A stretch of DNA of 64,000 nucleotides from Variovorax paradoxus NBRC 15149. Its GTDB lineage: Bacteria; Pseudomonadota; Gammaproteobacteria; Burkholderiales; Burkholderiaceae_C. The position numbers and the translations under genes are program-made. This document shows, piece after piece, positions 1-7,993 of this stretch; the first letter of the stretch is position 1; every line of letters begins with the position of its first letter. Below the pieces are notes generated by a model that saw nothing but the letters and a program-made list of their open reading frames with translations, was not told the origin of the DNA and ran no database searches. Location: positions 62,001 to 126,000 of the forward strand of contig NZ_BCUT01000008.1 in NCBI RefSeq assembly GCF_001591365.1, given 5' to 3'.

Positions 1-350
1 TCTGGCAGTGCGATCAGAACGGCCACTACCACCACCCCGGCGACGGCGACCGCGCCGACGCCGCCTTCCAGGGCTTCGGCCGCGTCACGGTCGGCGAAGA
101 CGGCAGCTACCGCTTTCGCACCATCCGCCCGGTGCCCTACAGCGGCCGCACGCCGCACATCCACGTCAAGGTGAAGCTCGGCACGCGCGAGCTGCTGACC
201 ACGCAGCTCTACGTGGCCGGTGACCCGGGCAATGCGCGCGACTACCTCTGGCGCAATCTTCCGCTGGCCGCGAGGGAGGCTGTCACAGTGCCTTTCGAGC
301 GCGGGCCGGACGGCCTGCAGGCGCGCTTTCCGATTGCCGTTGCGGCCTGA
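1..350 (+). CDS. Intradiol ring-cleavage dioxygenase-like protein (3' end only)
   Basis: The reading frame is open from base 3 and stops with TGA at 348-350, so the 5' part lies outside the window. The visible 115 residues resemble the C-terminal beta-sandwich of protocatechuate 3,4-dioxygenase-type enzymes. There is a PYSGRTPHIHVKV segment supplying a Tyr and the HxH pair that bind non-haem Fe(III) in this family, preceded by a GxYRFRTIRP strand. Such enzymes open catecholic rings between the two hydroxyls. The truncated N terminus prevents a substrate call. It may be one of the Tat-exported intradiol dioxygenase-like proteins rather than a true pcaH/catA gene, since no aromatic-degradation neighbours are visible. 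Confidence 0.75.
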   Translation, partial: WQCDQNGHYHHPGDGDRADAAFQGFGRVTVGEDGSYRFRTIRPVPYSGRTPHIHVKVKLGTRELLTTQLYVAGDPGNARDYLWRNLPLAAREAVTVPFERGPDGLQARFPIAVAA

Positions 351-402
351 GGGCGCTCAACCACGGACGCGCGGGGATTCAGGTCCGGCCTGCAAGGACG
401 GC

Positions 403-1383
<981 letters not shown>

Positions 1384-1423
1384 GGATGACTCTGGGTGAT
1401 GGTTGATCGGGCGCCCGGCAGGC

Positions 1424-2329
1424 TCAGCGCTTGGCCGAGAGCGCCGAGGCAATGGTTGTGGCGTTGTGCGCGAACAGCTTCAGGTAGGTGTCCGCTTCGG
1501 TTCCCGGTGCCGACAGTGCGTCGGAATAAAGCCGGCCGCCGACGACGACCCCGCCCTCGCGTGCAATGCGCTGCACCAGGCGCGGATCGGAAATGTTCTC
1601 GACGAACACCGCGCGCACGTCCTCGCGCCGGATCTGGCCGATCAGGCGCGCGACCGAGGCGGCGGAGGCCTCGCTGTCGGTGTTCATGCCCTGCGGCGCA
1701 AGGAACTCGATGCCGTAGGCCGCGCCGAAATAGCCGAACGCATCGTGCGAACTGATCACGCGGCGATGCTCGCGCGGCATCGCGTCGAAACGTGCGCGAA
1801 TCTCGCGGTCGAGCGCCTGGAGCCGCTCGATGTAGCTCGCGCAGCGCCGGCCGATCTCGGCCGCGAATGCCGGCCGTGCCCGCGCCATCGCATCGCGCAG
1901 GTTCGCGGCATAGCGCTGCGCGTTCGCAAGGTCCTGCCATGCATGCGGATCGGGCGCACGGCCCATGCGGCGCACCGGCACGCCATCGCTGGCCACGGCG
2001 ACGGGACCGCGGTAGCCGGATGAGCGCACCAGCCGGTCCATCCAGCCTTCGAACGCCAGTCCGTTGACGACGACCAGTTCTGCATTGGCAAGGCGCCGCG
2101 CATCGGCCGGGCTCGGCTGGAAGACGTGCGCGTCGGAGTCCGGACCGACCAGGGCCGCAACCTCGACGGCGCTGCCGCCGATCTCGCGCGCCATGTCGGC
2201 AAGGATCGAGAAGCTCGCGACGACGCGCAGCGGCCGTGGTGCGGTGGATTGCGCAAGCACTGGCAGCGGCAGCGCAACGAGCGACGCGGCGAAGAACCGG
2301 CGGCGCGCGGGATTCGATGGAAAGTTCAT
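1424..2329 (-). CDS. znuA: Zinc/manganese ABC transporter substrate-binding protein (ZnuA-like)
   Basis: This 301-residue cluster A-I solute-binding protein begins with a Tat-like or Sec signal (RRRFFAASLVALPLPVLA). It carries the expected metal ligands: His in SDAHVFQPS, His in DPHAWQD, His in ISSHDAFGYF and Asp in LYSDALS. The three-His plus Asp set fits zinc or manganese. The long His-rich loop of enterobacterial ZnuA is absent. The start at MNFPSNPARRR lies just after a GGAGACC ribosome-binding-like sequence. It follows znuB after an 89-bp spacer that holds a GC-rich hairpin, and precedes the CobW GTPase. It acts in the periplasm, handing metal to ZnuB. Confidence 0.9.
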   Translation of the reverse strand: MNFPSNPARRRFFAASLVALPLPVLAQSTAPRPLRVVASFSILADMAREIGGSAVEVAALVGPDSDAHVFQPSPADARRLANAELVVVNGLAFEGWMDRLVRSSGYRGPVAVASDGVPVRRMGRAPDPHAWQDLANAQRYAANLRDAMARARPAFAAEIGRRCASYIERLQALDREIRARFDAMPREHRRVISSHDAFGYFGAAYGIEFLAPQGMNTDSEASAASVARLIGQIRREDVRAVFVENISDPRLVQRIAREGGVVVGGRLYSDALSAPGTEADTYLKLFAHNATTIASALSAKR

Positions 2330-2330
2330 G

Positions 2331-2417
2331 TCAGGTCTCCCGCTGGGCCGCCCCAAGGGAGGCCTGCGCCCCCTCGGGGGGCAGCGAATACACGAAGTGA
2401 TGAGCGTGGGGGTTCAT
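2331..2417. repeat. GC-rich hairpin-forming intergenic element between znuB and znuA
   Basis: The spacer contains CTGCgCCCCCTCGGGGGgCAG (about 2369-2390) and a nearby GCCCCAAGGGAGGCC block, both able to fold. I recall similar C-run/G-run intergenic segments recurring in Comamonadaceae genomes; no second copy is evident in this window. It could lower expression of znuA and the GTPase relative to znuCB by partial termination or mRNA processing. A 28-codon frame runs through it but is probably not a gene. Confidence 0.45.
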
Positions 2418-2418
2418 G

Positions 2419-3294
2419 TCAGGCATTTCGATGAGAACGTGGGCGCAGGAGCCGGGCGAGCAGTCCGCCGTGCGGTCCGAACACGAGCGACAGCAGGTAG
2501 GCCGCGCCCGCCACCAGCACGATCGCGGGGCCCGAGGGCCACTGCGCATGGAAGGACAGCAGCAGCCCGGCAAAGCCGGACAGCAGCGCCATGCCGGCTG
2601 CAACCAGCGCAAGGCTCCAGACTTCGGCGGCCCAGAAGCGCGCCGCGGTGGCCGGCAGCATCATCAAGCCGACCGCCATCAGCGTGCCCAGCGCCTGGAA
2701 GCCCGCCACCAGGTTGGCAACCGTAAGAACCAGAAAGACGCCATGCACCAGCGAACCGGGCCCGCCCACATTGCGCAGGAAGCCCGGGTCGAGGCATTCC
2801 ACGAGCAGCGGCCGGTAGATCACGGACAGCACAACGAGGGTCAGGCTAGCGACGCCGGCCATCAGCAGCAGCGCCGCGTCGTCCACCGCAAGGATGGTGC
2901 CGAAAAGCATGTGCATCAGGTCGACGCTGCTGCCGTGGGTCGACACCAGCAGCACGCCCAGCGCGAGCGCGATCAGGTAGAAGGCCGCAAAGCTCGCGTC
3001 CTCCCGCTGCGAGGTCACGCGCGTGACGAAACCCGCCGCCAGCGCCACCGCGAGCGCCGCGAAGAATCCGCCCGCGCTCATCGCCGCCAGCGAGAAGCCG
3101 GCAAACAGAAAGCCGAGCGCCGCGCCCGGCAGCAGCGCGTGCCCCATCGCATCGCCCATCAGGCTCATGCGCCGCAACACCAGCAAGGTGCCGATCGGCG
3201 CGCTGCCCAGGCCGAGCGCCAGCGTGGCCACCAGCGCGCGGCGCATGAAGCCGTATTCCACGAAGGGCTGCACCAGCAAGGCACCTGCGGTCAT
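2419..3294 (-). CDS. znuB: Zinc ABC transporter permease (ZnuB-like)
   Basis: This 291-residue ABC-3 family integral membrane protein has about eight or nine hydrophobic helices. The family loop LRRMSLMGDAMGHALLPGAA (about residues 40-60) is the usual position of the membrane-embedded signature seen in ZnuB/MntB. The start ATG overlaps the znuC stop as ATGA (3291-3294), which shows translational coupling and fixes the start. It forms the transmembrane channel with ZnuC and receives metal from ZnuA. Confidence 0.92.
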   Translation of the reverse strand: MTAGALLVQPFVEYGFMRRALVATLALGLGSAPIGTLLVLRRMSLMGDAMGHALLPGAALGFLFAGFSLAAMSAGGFFAALAVALAAGFVTRVTSQREDASFAAFYLIALALGVLLVSTHGSSVDLMHMLFGTILAVDDAALLLMAGVASLTLVVLSVIYRPLLVECLDPGFLRNVGGPGSLVHGVFLVLTVANLVAGFQALGTLMAVGLMMLPATAARFWAAEVWSLALVAAGMALLSGFAGLLLSFHAQWPSGPAIVLVAGAAYLLSLVFGPHGGLLARLLRPRSHRNA

Positions 3295-4049
3295 GCAGCT
3301 TCCTTGCAGACAGGCGCATCCTCGTCCCACGCCTCGGCCATCTGGCGCGCGCGGAACAGGTTCTCGGCATGCAGCACTTCGGCCGTCGGCCCCCAAGCCA
3401 CGCATCGCCTTGCCATGAGCAGGGTGCGGTCGAAATGAAGGCGCACCTGCTCGAGGTCGTGCAGCACGGCAATCACGGTGCGCGCCTCCGCATGCCAGCG
3501 CGCGACCACGGCCAGCAGGTCGGCAGTGGTGCGCGCATCGATCGCGTTGAAAGGTTCGTCCAGCAGGATCACCGGTGCGTCCTGCAGCAGCATGCGCGCA
3601 AAGAGCACGCGCTGGAACTGCCCCGCCGACAATTCGGCGATGCCGCGGCGCTGGAAGCCGCCAAGGCCGACGGCCTCGAGCGCCGCTCCCACGGCATCGC
3701 GCTGCCGCGCGGCGATGCCCTTGAAGCTGCCGAGCCGTCCCCAGTGCCCGAGCGCCACCAGGTCGAGCACCCGGATCGGAAAGCTCCGGTCGATCTCGGC
3801 CTGCTGCGGCAGCCACGCGATGCGGTCGCGCGAGTCGCCATCGAAGGAGACCCCTCCCTCGGCCGGCCGGATGCGTCCCATGATTGCGGCGAGCAGGCTG
3901 GTCTTGCCCGCACCGTTCGGCCCGACGATGGCGGTGAGCGAGCCCGGCGCGAACTCCCCCGACAGGTGATGCACGGCCGGGTGGCCGCGATAGGCCACCG
4001 TGAGATTGTTCAGCCGGATGGCGGGAGGAGGCATCGGCGCCCCGCTCAT
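3291..4049 (-). CDS. znuC: Zinc ABC transporter ATP-binding protein (ZnuC-like)
   Basis: This 252-residue ABC ATPase carries Walker A GPNGAGKTS, signature LSAGQFQRVLFAR, Walker B VILLDEPFN and the switch His in VLHDLEQ. The start MSGAPMPPP overlaps the stop of the upstream 50-codon gene as ATGA; an alternative ATG lies five codons later. The stop in turn overlaps znuB. Together with ZnuB and ZnuA it forms a high-affinity metal importer. It sits second in a co-translated chain controlled from the palindromic promoter at about 4218-4237. Confidence 0.92.
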   Translation of the reverse strand: MSGAPMPPPAIRLNNLTVAYRGHPAVHHLSGEFAPGSLTAIVGPNGAGKTSLLAAIMGRIRPAEGGVSFDGDSRDRIAWLPQQAEIDRSFPIRVLDLVALGHWGRLGSFKGIAARQRDAVGAALEAVGLGGFQRRGIAELSAGQFQRVLFARMLLQDAPVILLDEPFNAIDARTTADLLAVVARWHAEARTVIAVLHDLEQVRLHFDRTLLMARRCVAWGPTAEVLHAENLFRARQMAEAWDEDAPVCKEAA

Positions 4050-4198
4050 TTCAGCGCCCAGCCAACAGCCAGCCACAGCACCGCGGCAAGCATCAGCGCG
4101 CCCGGCACACGCACCCATGCGCTGGCCATCAGCAGGCTCGGCGGGCTTTCCGGCCAGGCATGGGGTGATGCTTCAGGTTGGCGGGTTGGGTGTTCCAT
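4046..4198 (-). CDS. 50-residue single-helix membrane peptide leading the zinc operon
   Basis: The frame runs from ATG at 4198 to TGA at 4046 and encodes 50 residues. The first half is polar and rich in Pro and His (MEHPTRQPEASPHAWPESPP). The second half forms one transmembrane helix (about residues 32-48, GALMLAAVLWLAVGWAL). Its stop overlaps the znuC start as ATGA, the same coupling used between znuC and znuB. A TATATAGT sequence and the 20-bp palindrome lie immediately upstream. That spacing and coupling argue that it is translated. I do not recognise the family. By context it may be a small accessory or regulatory subunit of the zinc importer, or a translated leader. Confidence 0.6.
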   Translation of the reverse strand: MEHPTRQPEASPHAWPESPPSLLMASAWVRVPGALMLAAVLWLAVGWALK

Positions 4199-4217
4199 GC
4201 CCTGACTATATATTGCA

Positions 4218-4237
4218 ATTGCGAATGCATTAGCAAT
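4218..4237. promoter_or_regulatory. Near-perfect 20-bp palindrome, probable Zur box of the zinc operon
   Basis: ATTGCGAATGCATTAGCAAT reads almost the same on both strands (18 of 20 positions symmetrical), centred on ATGCAT. It sits about 20 bp upstream of the first codon of the zinc operon and just upstream of a TATATA-type -10. Fur-family regulators such as Zur bind AT-rich palindromes of this size over promoters, so repression in zinc-replete cells is the likely role. No zur gene is in the window. Confidence 0.65.
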
Positions 4238-4275
4238 AACTACTTTGATCCTCTCGCAATCTTGATGTCAAAGAT
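4233..4275. repeat. Diverged direct repeat, copy 1 (upstream of the cupin gene)
   Basis: From GCAATAAC to AAAGAT this 43-bp segment aligns to 5030-5074 with about four-fifths identity. Shared blocks are GCAATAAC, CTCTCGC, TCTTG and ATGTC, with a two-base indel. It abuts and partly includes the right arm of the zinc-operon palindrome. Confidence 0.55.
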
Positions 4276-4319
4276 GGTTTCGCCTTAGACTGGATCGAAG
4301 CCTTGAATGGAGTTGAGTG

Positions 4320-4754
4320 ATGCCTGAAACAAAAACGTGGCGAGACGGTGTAACGGTCGTGCGGGGACGGAAACTGGACCTGGTCTTGCGTGACCCATCG
4401 GGAACTGGACGTGCAACAGCGCTCGATTTCGCCGGAACCGGGGGGCAAAAGACCTGGATTGGCACAGTGACTGTCCAACCCAGTGCGAAGACGGGGCTGC
4501 ACCATCACGGTCGCCATGAGGTCGCCATCTATGTGCTCAAAGGCCGCAGTGAAATACGGTGGGGCGACAGGCTCGAATTTGCGGCTGAGGTGTCTGATGG
4601 TGACTTTGTCTACTTCGCCCCCTATGTGCCACACCAGGAGTTGAACCTCAGCGACCGCGAGGCCGTTGATTTCTTGGTTGTGCGCAGCGATAACGAAAGA
4701 ATCGCCATCAAAATCGACGGCGTGCCCGTCGATCGGCCGGAGATGGTGTTTTAG
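4320..4754 (+). CDS. Small single-domain cupin protein, function unknown
   Basis: This 144-residue protein has one cupin barrel. Motif 1 is HHHGRHEVAIYVLKG (about residues 60-75), with several potential metal-binding His and a Glu. Motif 2 is GDFVYFAPYVPHQELN, with the second-motif His. A GTG lies one codon before the ATG; the ATG is preferred. The gene is less GC-rich than its neighbours and its codons include many A/T-ending ones, which suggests recent acquisition. It lies between two diverged copies of a promoter-like segment. Cupins of this size include dioxygenases, isomerases and sugar- or auxin-binding proteins; nothing here discriminates among them. Confidence 0.75.
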   Translation: MPETKTWRDGVTVVRGRKLDLVLRDPSGTGRATALDFAGTGGQKTWIGTVTVQPSAKTGLHHHGRHEVAIYVLKGRSEIRWGDRLEFAAEVSDGDFVYFAPYVPHQELNLSDREAVDFLVVRSDNERIAIKIDGVPVDRPEMVF

Positions 4755-4784
4755 CGGTTCGAGAGGATCAAGAACCCGGCATCG

Positions 4785-4981
4785 GATCATCGCTATGCGC
4801 GCTTTTGTGGGGATGACTTTTCCGCCGCGTCCTCTTGGGTCACTGACACAGTGACCACGGCTTAGTGGACGCTGTTGGTGACTCGGACGATCGTTTGTTC
4901 CCCGTCACGATCTACGCCCGCTTGATCGAAGGCGAGGATGACACGCATCGTCTGATCTGGTTACGCAGCACTACTGACTGA
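4785..4981 (+). pseudogene. Frameshifted remnant of an unidentified gene
   Basis: Between the cupin and marR genes there is no intact gene for 340 bp. A protein-like frame starting DHRYARFCGDDFSAASSW runs to a TAG at 4863-4865. A one-base shift continues into VDAVGDSDDRLFPVTIYARL and on to TGA at 4979-4981. Low-complexity artefacts are absent and both halves look like real protein, so this is best read as a decayed gene fragment. The start is not recognisable. I do not recognise the family. Confidence 0.35.
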
Positions 4982-5029
4982 TCTTCGTCCTCGTCGCCCT
5001 GCCCCGAGTCGAGAGATGTGAGCATATTC

Positions 5030-5074
5030 GCAATAACATCTTCCAATCTCTCGCCTTCTTGCGATGTCGACGAT
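5030..5074. repeat. Diverged direct repeat, copy 2 (upstream of marR)
   Basis: This is the partner of 4233-4275. Similarity extends a little upstream (GCATATTCGCAATAAC versus GCATTAGCAATAAC), reaching the half-site of the zinc-operon palindrome. The pair brackets about 800 bp containing the cupin gene and a gene remnant. Confidence 0.55.
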
Positions 5075-5083
5075 ATGATTAGC

Positions 5084-5100
5084 CACCATACAATATGGTG
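5084..5100. promoter_or_regulatory. Perfect 7-3-7 inverted repeat over the marR start, probable operator
   Basis: CACCATA-CAA-TATGGTG is a perfect inverted repeat that overlaps the first possible start codon of the MarR-family gene. MarR-type dimers bind palindromes of this size near their own promoters, so autoregulation is likely. Confidence 0.55.
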
Positions 5101-5619
5101 ACTATGAAAAAGCTAGAACAGAAATACCTTGCCCTTCTGGGCGAAGCCGAGCGGCGCCAGTTGCCCGATCTGGACAGCATCCGGCTTTGCTTTCAGGTGC
5201 TGTCGCTCGCCTCGTCCATCGACCGCGACTGCGCCGCGCTGCTGGCCCCGTTCGGCCTGTCCGAAGGCCGCTTCGTGCTGTTGTTCGTGCTCGATGCGGC
5301 CGACGACGGACTGGCTCCCAATGCACTGGCCGAGCGGGCAGGCGTCACGCGCGCGACGGTCACCGGCCTGCTCGATGGGCTGGAGCGCGAGTCGCTGATC
5401 GAGCGGCATGCCGATGCCAACGATCGGCGCTCCTTGACCATTCGACTCACGCGCAAGGGCAAGCAGATGGCCAGGAAGGCGTTCGATCAACATGGCCGCT
5501 GGATTGCCAGCCTGTTCCTCCATCTGTCCGCGCAGGAGCGAAAGACGCTCGGCGGCCTGCTGCAGAAAGTAGCGGCAGGCATGGCCGACCGCAGTGATGC
5601 GGCGGGAGGCCCGCCATGA
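5095..5619 (+). CDS. MarR-family transcriptional regulator
   Basis: This winged-helix regulator is 174 residues long, or 171 if translation starts at the second ATG (5104). The HTH with wing spans about residues 70-125: ALAERAGVTRATVTGLLDGLERESLIERHADANDRRSLTIRLT as core elements, including the family-typical DRRS wing turn. Helical dimerisation segments lie at both ends. The second ATG would place the palindrome at 5084-5100 wholly upstream of the coding region. Its last codon overlaps a possible ATG of the next frame, but the small partner gene probably starts later, at 5664. MarR proteins sense phenolics, oxidants or metabolites; the ligand is unknown here. Confidence 0.88.
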   Translation: MVTMKKLEQKYLALLGEAERRQLPDLDSIRLCFQVLSLASSIDRDCAALLAPFGLSEGRFVLLFVLDAADDGLAPNALAERAGVTRATVTGLLDGLERESLIERHADANDRRSLTIRLTRKGKQMARKAFDQHGRWIASLFLHLSAQERKTLGGLLQKVAAGMADRSDAAGGPP

Positions 5620-5663
5620 CCAACAACGCCGCGCATCACACAACCTCGAGCAAAGGAGCTTCC

Positions 5664-6002
5664 ATGTCCCACTACCTCGTTGAACTCTATTCGCCCAAGC
5701 CCGGCTGGCTGGCGTTGCCGGCGGTGCAGCGCAGCCAGTTCCTGGACGGAATCAAGGCAGGCATGGGCGGCCTGGGCGAACTCGGCGTCGAAATCCTGAT
5801 GCTGGGCCAGACCGAACCGGGCATCGACCAGGCCAGCGGCCATCGCTTCCTCGGCATCTGGCGCCTTCCCGATGCCAGGGCCCGCGATGCCCTGCTCGCA
5901 GGCATCAAGGCATCAGGTTGGTACGACCATTTCGAGCATGTGAATGCCGCTGGTGCCGGGAGCGACTTTTCAAGCCATCTTGCCGAGTTGGCGAATGCTT
6001 GA
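5664..6002 (+). CDS. Small conserved protein, DUF6616-like, paired with marR
   Basis: This 112-residue protein starts MSHYLVELYSPKPGW. It has a ferredoxin-like alpha/beta pattern with a conserved middle (GHRFLGIWRLPDARARDALLAGI) and ends in DHFEHVNAAG. A strong AAAGGAG at 5652-5658 fixes the start at 5664; an upstream ATG overlapping the marR stop lacks one. The shape recalls Dabb- or YCII-like stress or monooxygenase-fold proteins and the DUF6616 family, but the biochemical role is unknown. As the immediate neighbour of marR it is the likeliest target of that regulator. Confidence 0.7.
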   Translation: MSHYLVELYSPKPGWLALPAVQRSQFLDGIKAGMGGLGELGVEILMLGQTEPGIDQASGHRFLGIWRLPDARARDALLAGIKASGWYDHFEHVNAAGAGSDFSSHLAELANA

Positions 6003-6090
6003 CGCCTGCCCTACCGGCGGCGACAAGAGCTCGCGAGGCAATAGCCGATCTCCGTTGGCTTGATCGCCAGGGCGCCGCCGATGCCCCGCC

Positions 6091-7089
6091 TCAATCAATC
6101 TTGATCCCGGCCGCCTTCACTACATCCGCGTACTTCTTCAAATCCGCCTGGATCTGTTGCCCGAACTCCGCCGACGTATTGCCTACCGAGGTGATGCCGA
6201 GCTTGGCGAGGCGCTCCTTGACGGCGGGCTCGTTCACCACGGCATGCAACTCGCGCTGAATGCGGTCGATGATGGGCGTGGGGGTCTTGGTGGGCGCGAG
6301 GATGCCGATCCAGGAACTCGCTTCGAAGCCCGACACGGTTTCGCCCACGGTGGGCACGTCGGGGAGCGATGGCAGTCGCTGCGCGCTCGAAATCGCGATG
6401 GCGTGCACCTGCCCTCTCTCGATGAAGGGCAGCGCGCCGGCCACGGCGGTGTAGAGCATCGGCAGCTGGCCGCCGACCACGTCGGTCATGGCCTGGCCGC
6501 CGCCCTTGTAGGGCACATGGACGAAGTTGGCGCCGGTCTTCACCTTGAGCATTTCAGCGGCGACGTGGGGCGTGCCACCCGTGCCAGAACTGCCGTAGGA
6601 CAAGCCGCCCGGGTTGCTCTTCGAATACGCGATCAGCTCGGGCAAGGTCTTCGCGGGCACCGAAGGGTGCGTGACGATGACGAGCACCGCATCGCCGATC
6701 TTGCTGACCGGCACGAAGTCTTTCACTGTGTCGAACGGGACCTTCGCGAACACGTGCGGGTTGATGACCAGCGTGCCGTCGAAGCCCAGCACCAGCGTGT
6801 AGCCGTCGGGCGGCGCGGCCGCGACCATCTGCGTGCCGATGTTGCCGGACGCGCCGGGCCGGTTGTCGACCACCACCTGCTGGCCCAGCCGGGCCCCGAG
6901 GCGCTCGGCCACGACGCGCGCGCCGGTGTCGGTCACGCCGCCGGGTGTGAAAGGCACGACGAGGCGAATCGGCTTGTTCGGGTAGTCCTGCTGAGCGTGC
7001 GCCGGCATTGCTGCGATGGCGAGCGCACTGGTAGTGGCTATTGCCAGCGCCAGCAAGCGGCGGCGCGAAGCGTTGTAGGTGTTCGTCAT
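6091..7089 (-). CDS. Bug-family (TctC) periplasmic solute-binding protein
   Basis: This 332-residue tripartite-tricarboxylate-type receptor has a signal peptide (about residues 1-32, ending AMPAHAQ). Next comes the family N terminus YPNKPIRLVVPFTPGGVTD, the loop that contacts a carboxylate ligand, then the usual VDNRPGASGNIG segment. Bug proteins bind carboxylates, aromatic acids or amides, often without a dedicated TctAB partner, and none is encoded here. It is the last gene of the CoA-thioester operon, 34 bp after the lyase-family gene, so it probably captures the pathway substrate. Confidence 0.9.
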   Translation of the reverse strand: MTNTYNASRRRLLALAIATTSALAIAAMPAHAQQDYPNKPIRLVVPFTPGGVTDTGARVVAERLGARLGQQVVVDNRPGASGNIGTQMVAAAPPDGYTLVLGFDGTLVINPHVFAKVPFDTVKDFVPVSKIGDAVLVIVTHPSVPAKTLPELIAYSKSNPGGLSYGSSGTGGTPHVAAEMLKVKTGANFVHVPYKGGGQAMTDVVGGQLPMLYTAVAGALPFIERGQVHAIAISSAQRLPSLPDVPTVGETVSGFEASSWIGILAPTKTPTPIIDRIQRELHAVVNEPAVKERLAKLGITSVGNTSAEFGQQIQADLKKYADVVKAAGIKID

Positions 7090-7123
7090 GGGTTTTGTCT
7101 CCGTTCTTTTGTTGATTGAATCT

Positions 7124-7987
7124 TCAGCGCGCCCAGCGCTTGTCGAAATCCCACACTTCTTGAAAGCCGATGAGACCGCAGAACTCGTTGAAGTCGAACA
7201 GCGGCACCTCGGGCGCCTGGCTCAGGCCGCTGTCCTTGAGGTGGCTCAGCGCGCGCTCCATCGCGGCTGCGGCCGACAGGCTGGTGAGCGAGGGGTAGAT
7301 GGCCAGCGCAAAGCCGATCTCCTCCAACACCTTCGCGGGCAGGATCGGCGTCGTGCCGCCATCGGCCATGTTGGCCAGCATCGGCGTGTCGAATGCGGCG
7401 CAGGCCCTGCGCATCTCTTCTTCGGACTGCGGCGCCTCGAAGAACAGGATGTCGGCACCGGCCTCGGCATACGCCTCCAGGCGGCGCATCGCCTCGTCGA
7501 CGCCTAGCGATGCGCGCGCATCGGTGCGGGCGATGATGAGGAAGTTGTCCTTGTCCTCGCGCGCCTCGGCGGCCACCTTGATCTTCTCGACCATGTCCTG
7601 CATGGGCACGCAGCGCTTGTTGGGCGTGTGGCCGCACTTCTTTGGAAACTCCTGGTCCTCGAGCTGGATGGCCGTGACGCCGGCCGCCTCGTAGCCGCGC
7701 ACCGTGTGGTGCACGTTCAGCAGCCCGCCGTAGCCGGTGTCGGCATCGGCGATGACTGCGCCCTTGCTCGTGCGCACCAGCGTCGCCATGCGGTCGAGCA
7801 TCTGCGTGTAGGTGGCGATGCCCGCGTCGGGCAGGCCCAGGCTGGAGGCGGTGAGCCAGTAGCCCGTGCCGTAGACGATGTCGAAGCCGACCTTGTTCGC
7901 CACCGTGGCGGCAATCATGTCGTGCAGGCCGGGCGCGACGATGAATTCGCCGCGGTCGAGCTTCTGCCGGAGGATGGGGTTCGCCAT
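7124..7987 (-). CDS. Isocitrate lyase/PEP mutase-family enzyme (oxaloacetate decarboxylase- or dimethylmalate lyase-like)
   Basis: This 287-residue TIM-barrel enzyme has the Mg-binding ADADTGYGG motif (about residues 80-90) and the KKCGH active-site loop (about 130-134) with the catalytic Cys typical of lyases in this superfamily. Members cleave or decarboxylate 2-hydroxy- or 2-oxo-dicarboxylates, for example methylisocitrate, 2,3-dimethylmalate or oxaloacetate. Database names for this subgroup (carboxyvinyl-carboxyphosphonate phosphorylmutase, oxaloacetate decarboxylase) are unreliable. It lies 6 bp after a Bug gene and downstream of a CoA-transferase and an HMG-CoA-lyase homologue, which suggests a final C-C cleavage releasing pyruvate or a similar product. 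Confidence 0.85.
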   Translation of the reverse strand: MANPILRQKLDRGEFIVAPGLHDMIAATVANKVGFDIVYGTGYWLTASSLGLPDAGIATYTQMLDRMATLVRTSKGAVIADADTGYGGLLNVHHTVRGYEAAGVTAIQLEDQEFPKKCGHTPNKRCVPMQDMVEKIKVAAEAREDKDNFLIIARTDARASLGVDEAMRRLEAYAEAGADILFFEAPQSEEEMRRACAAFDTPMLANMADGGTTPILPAKVLEEIGFALAIYPSLTSLSAAAAMERALSHLKDSGLSQAPEVPLFDFNEFCGLIGFQEVWDFDKRWAR

Positions 7988-7993
7988 GCCCGC

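Noticed and set aside
2332-2417. A 28-codon open frame between znuB and znuA
   Set aside because: It runs through the repeat-like hairpin element, has no ribosome-binding site that I trust, and reads as repeat-derived sequence; kept only as a repeat.
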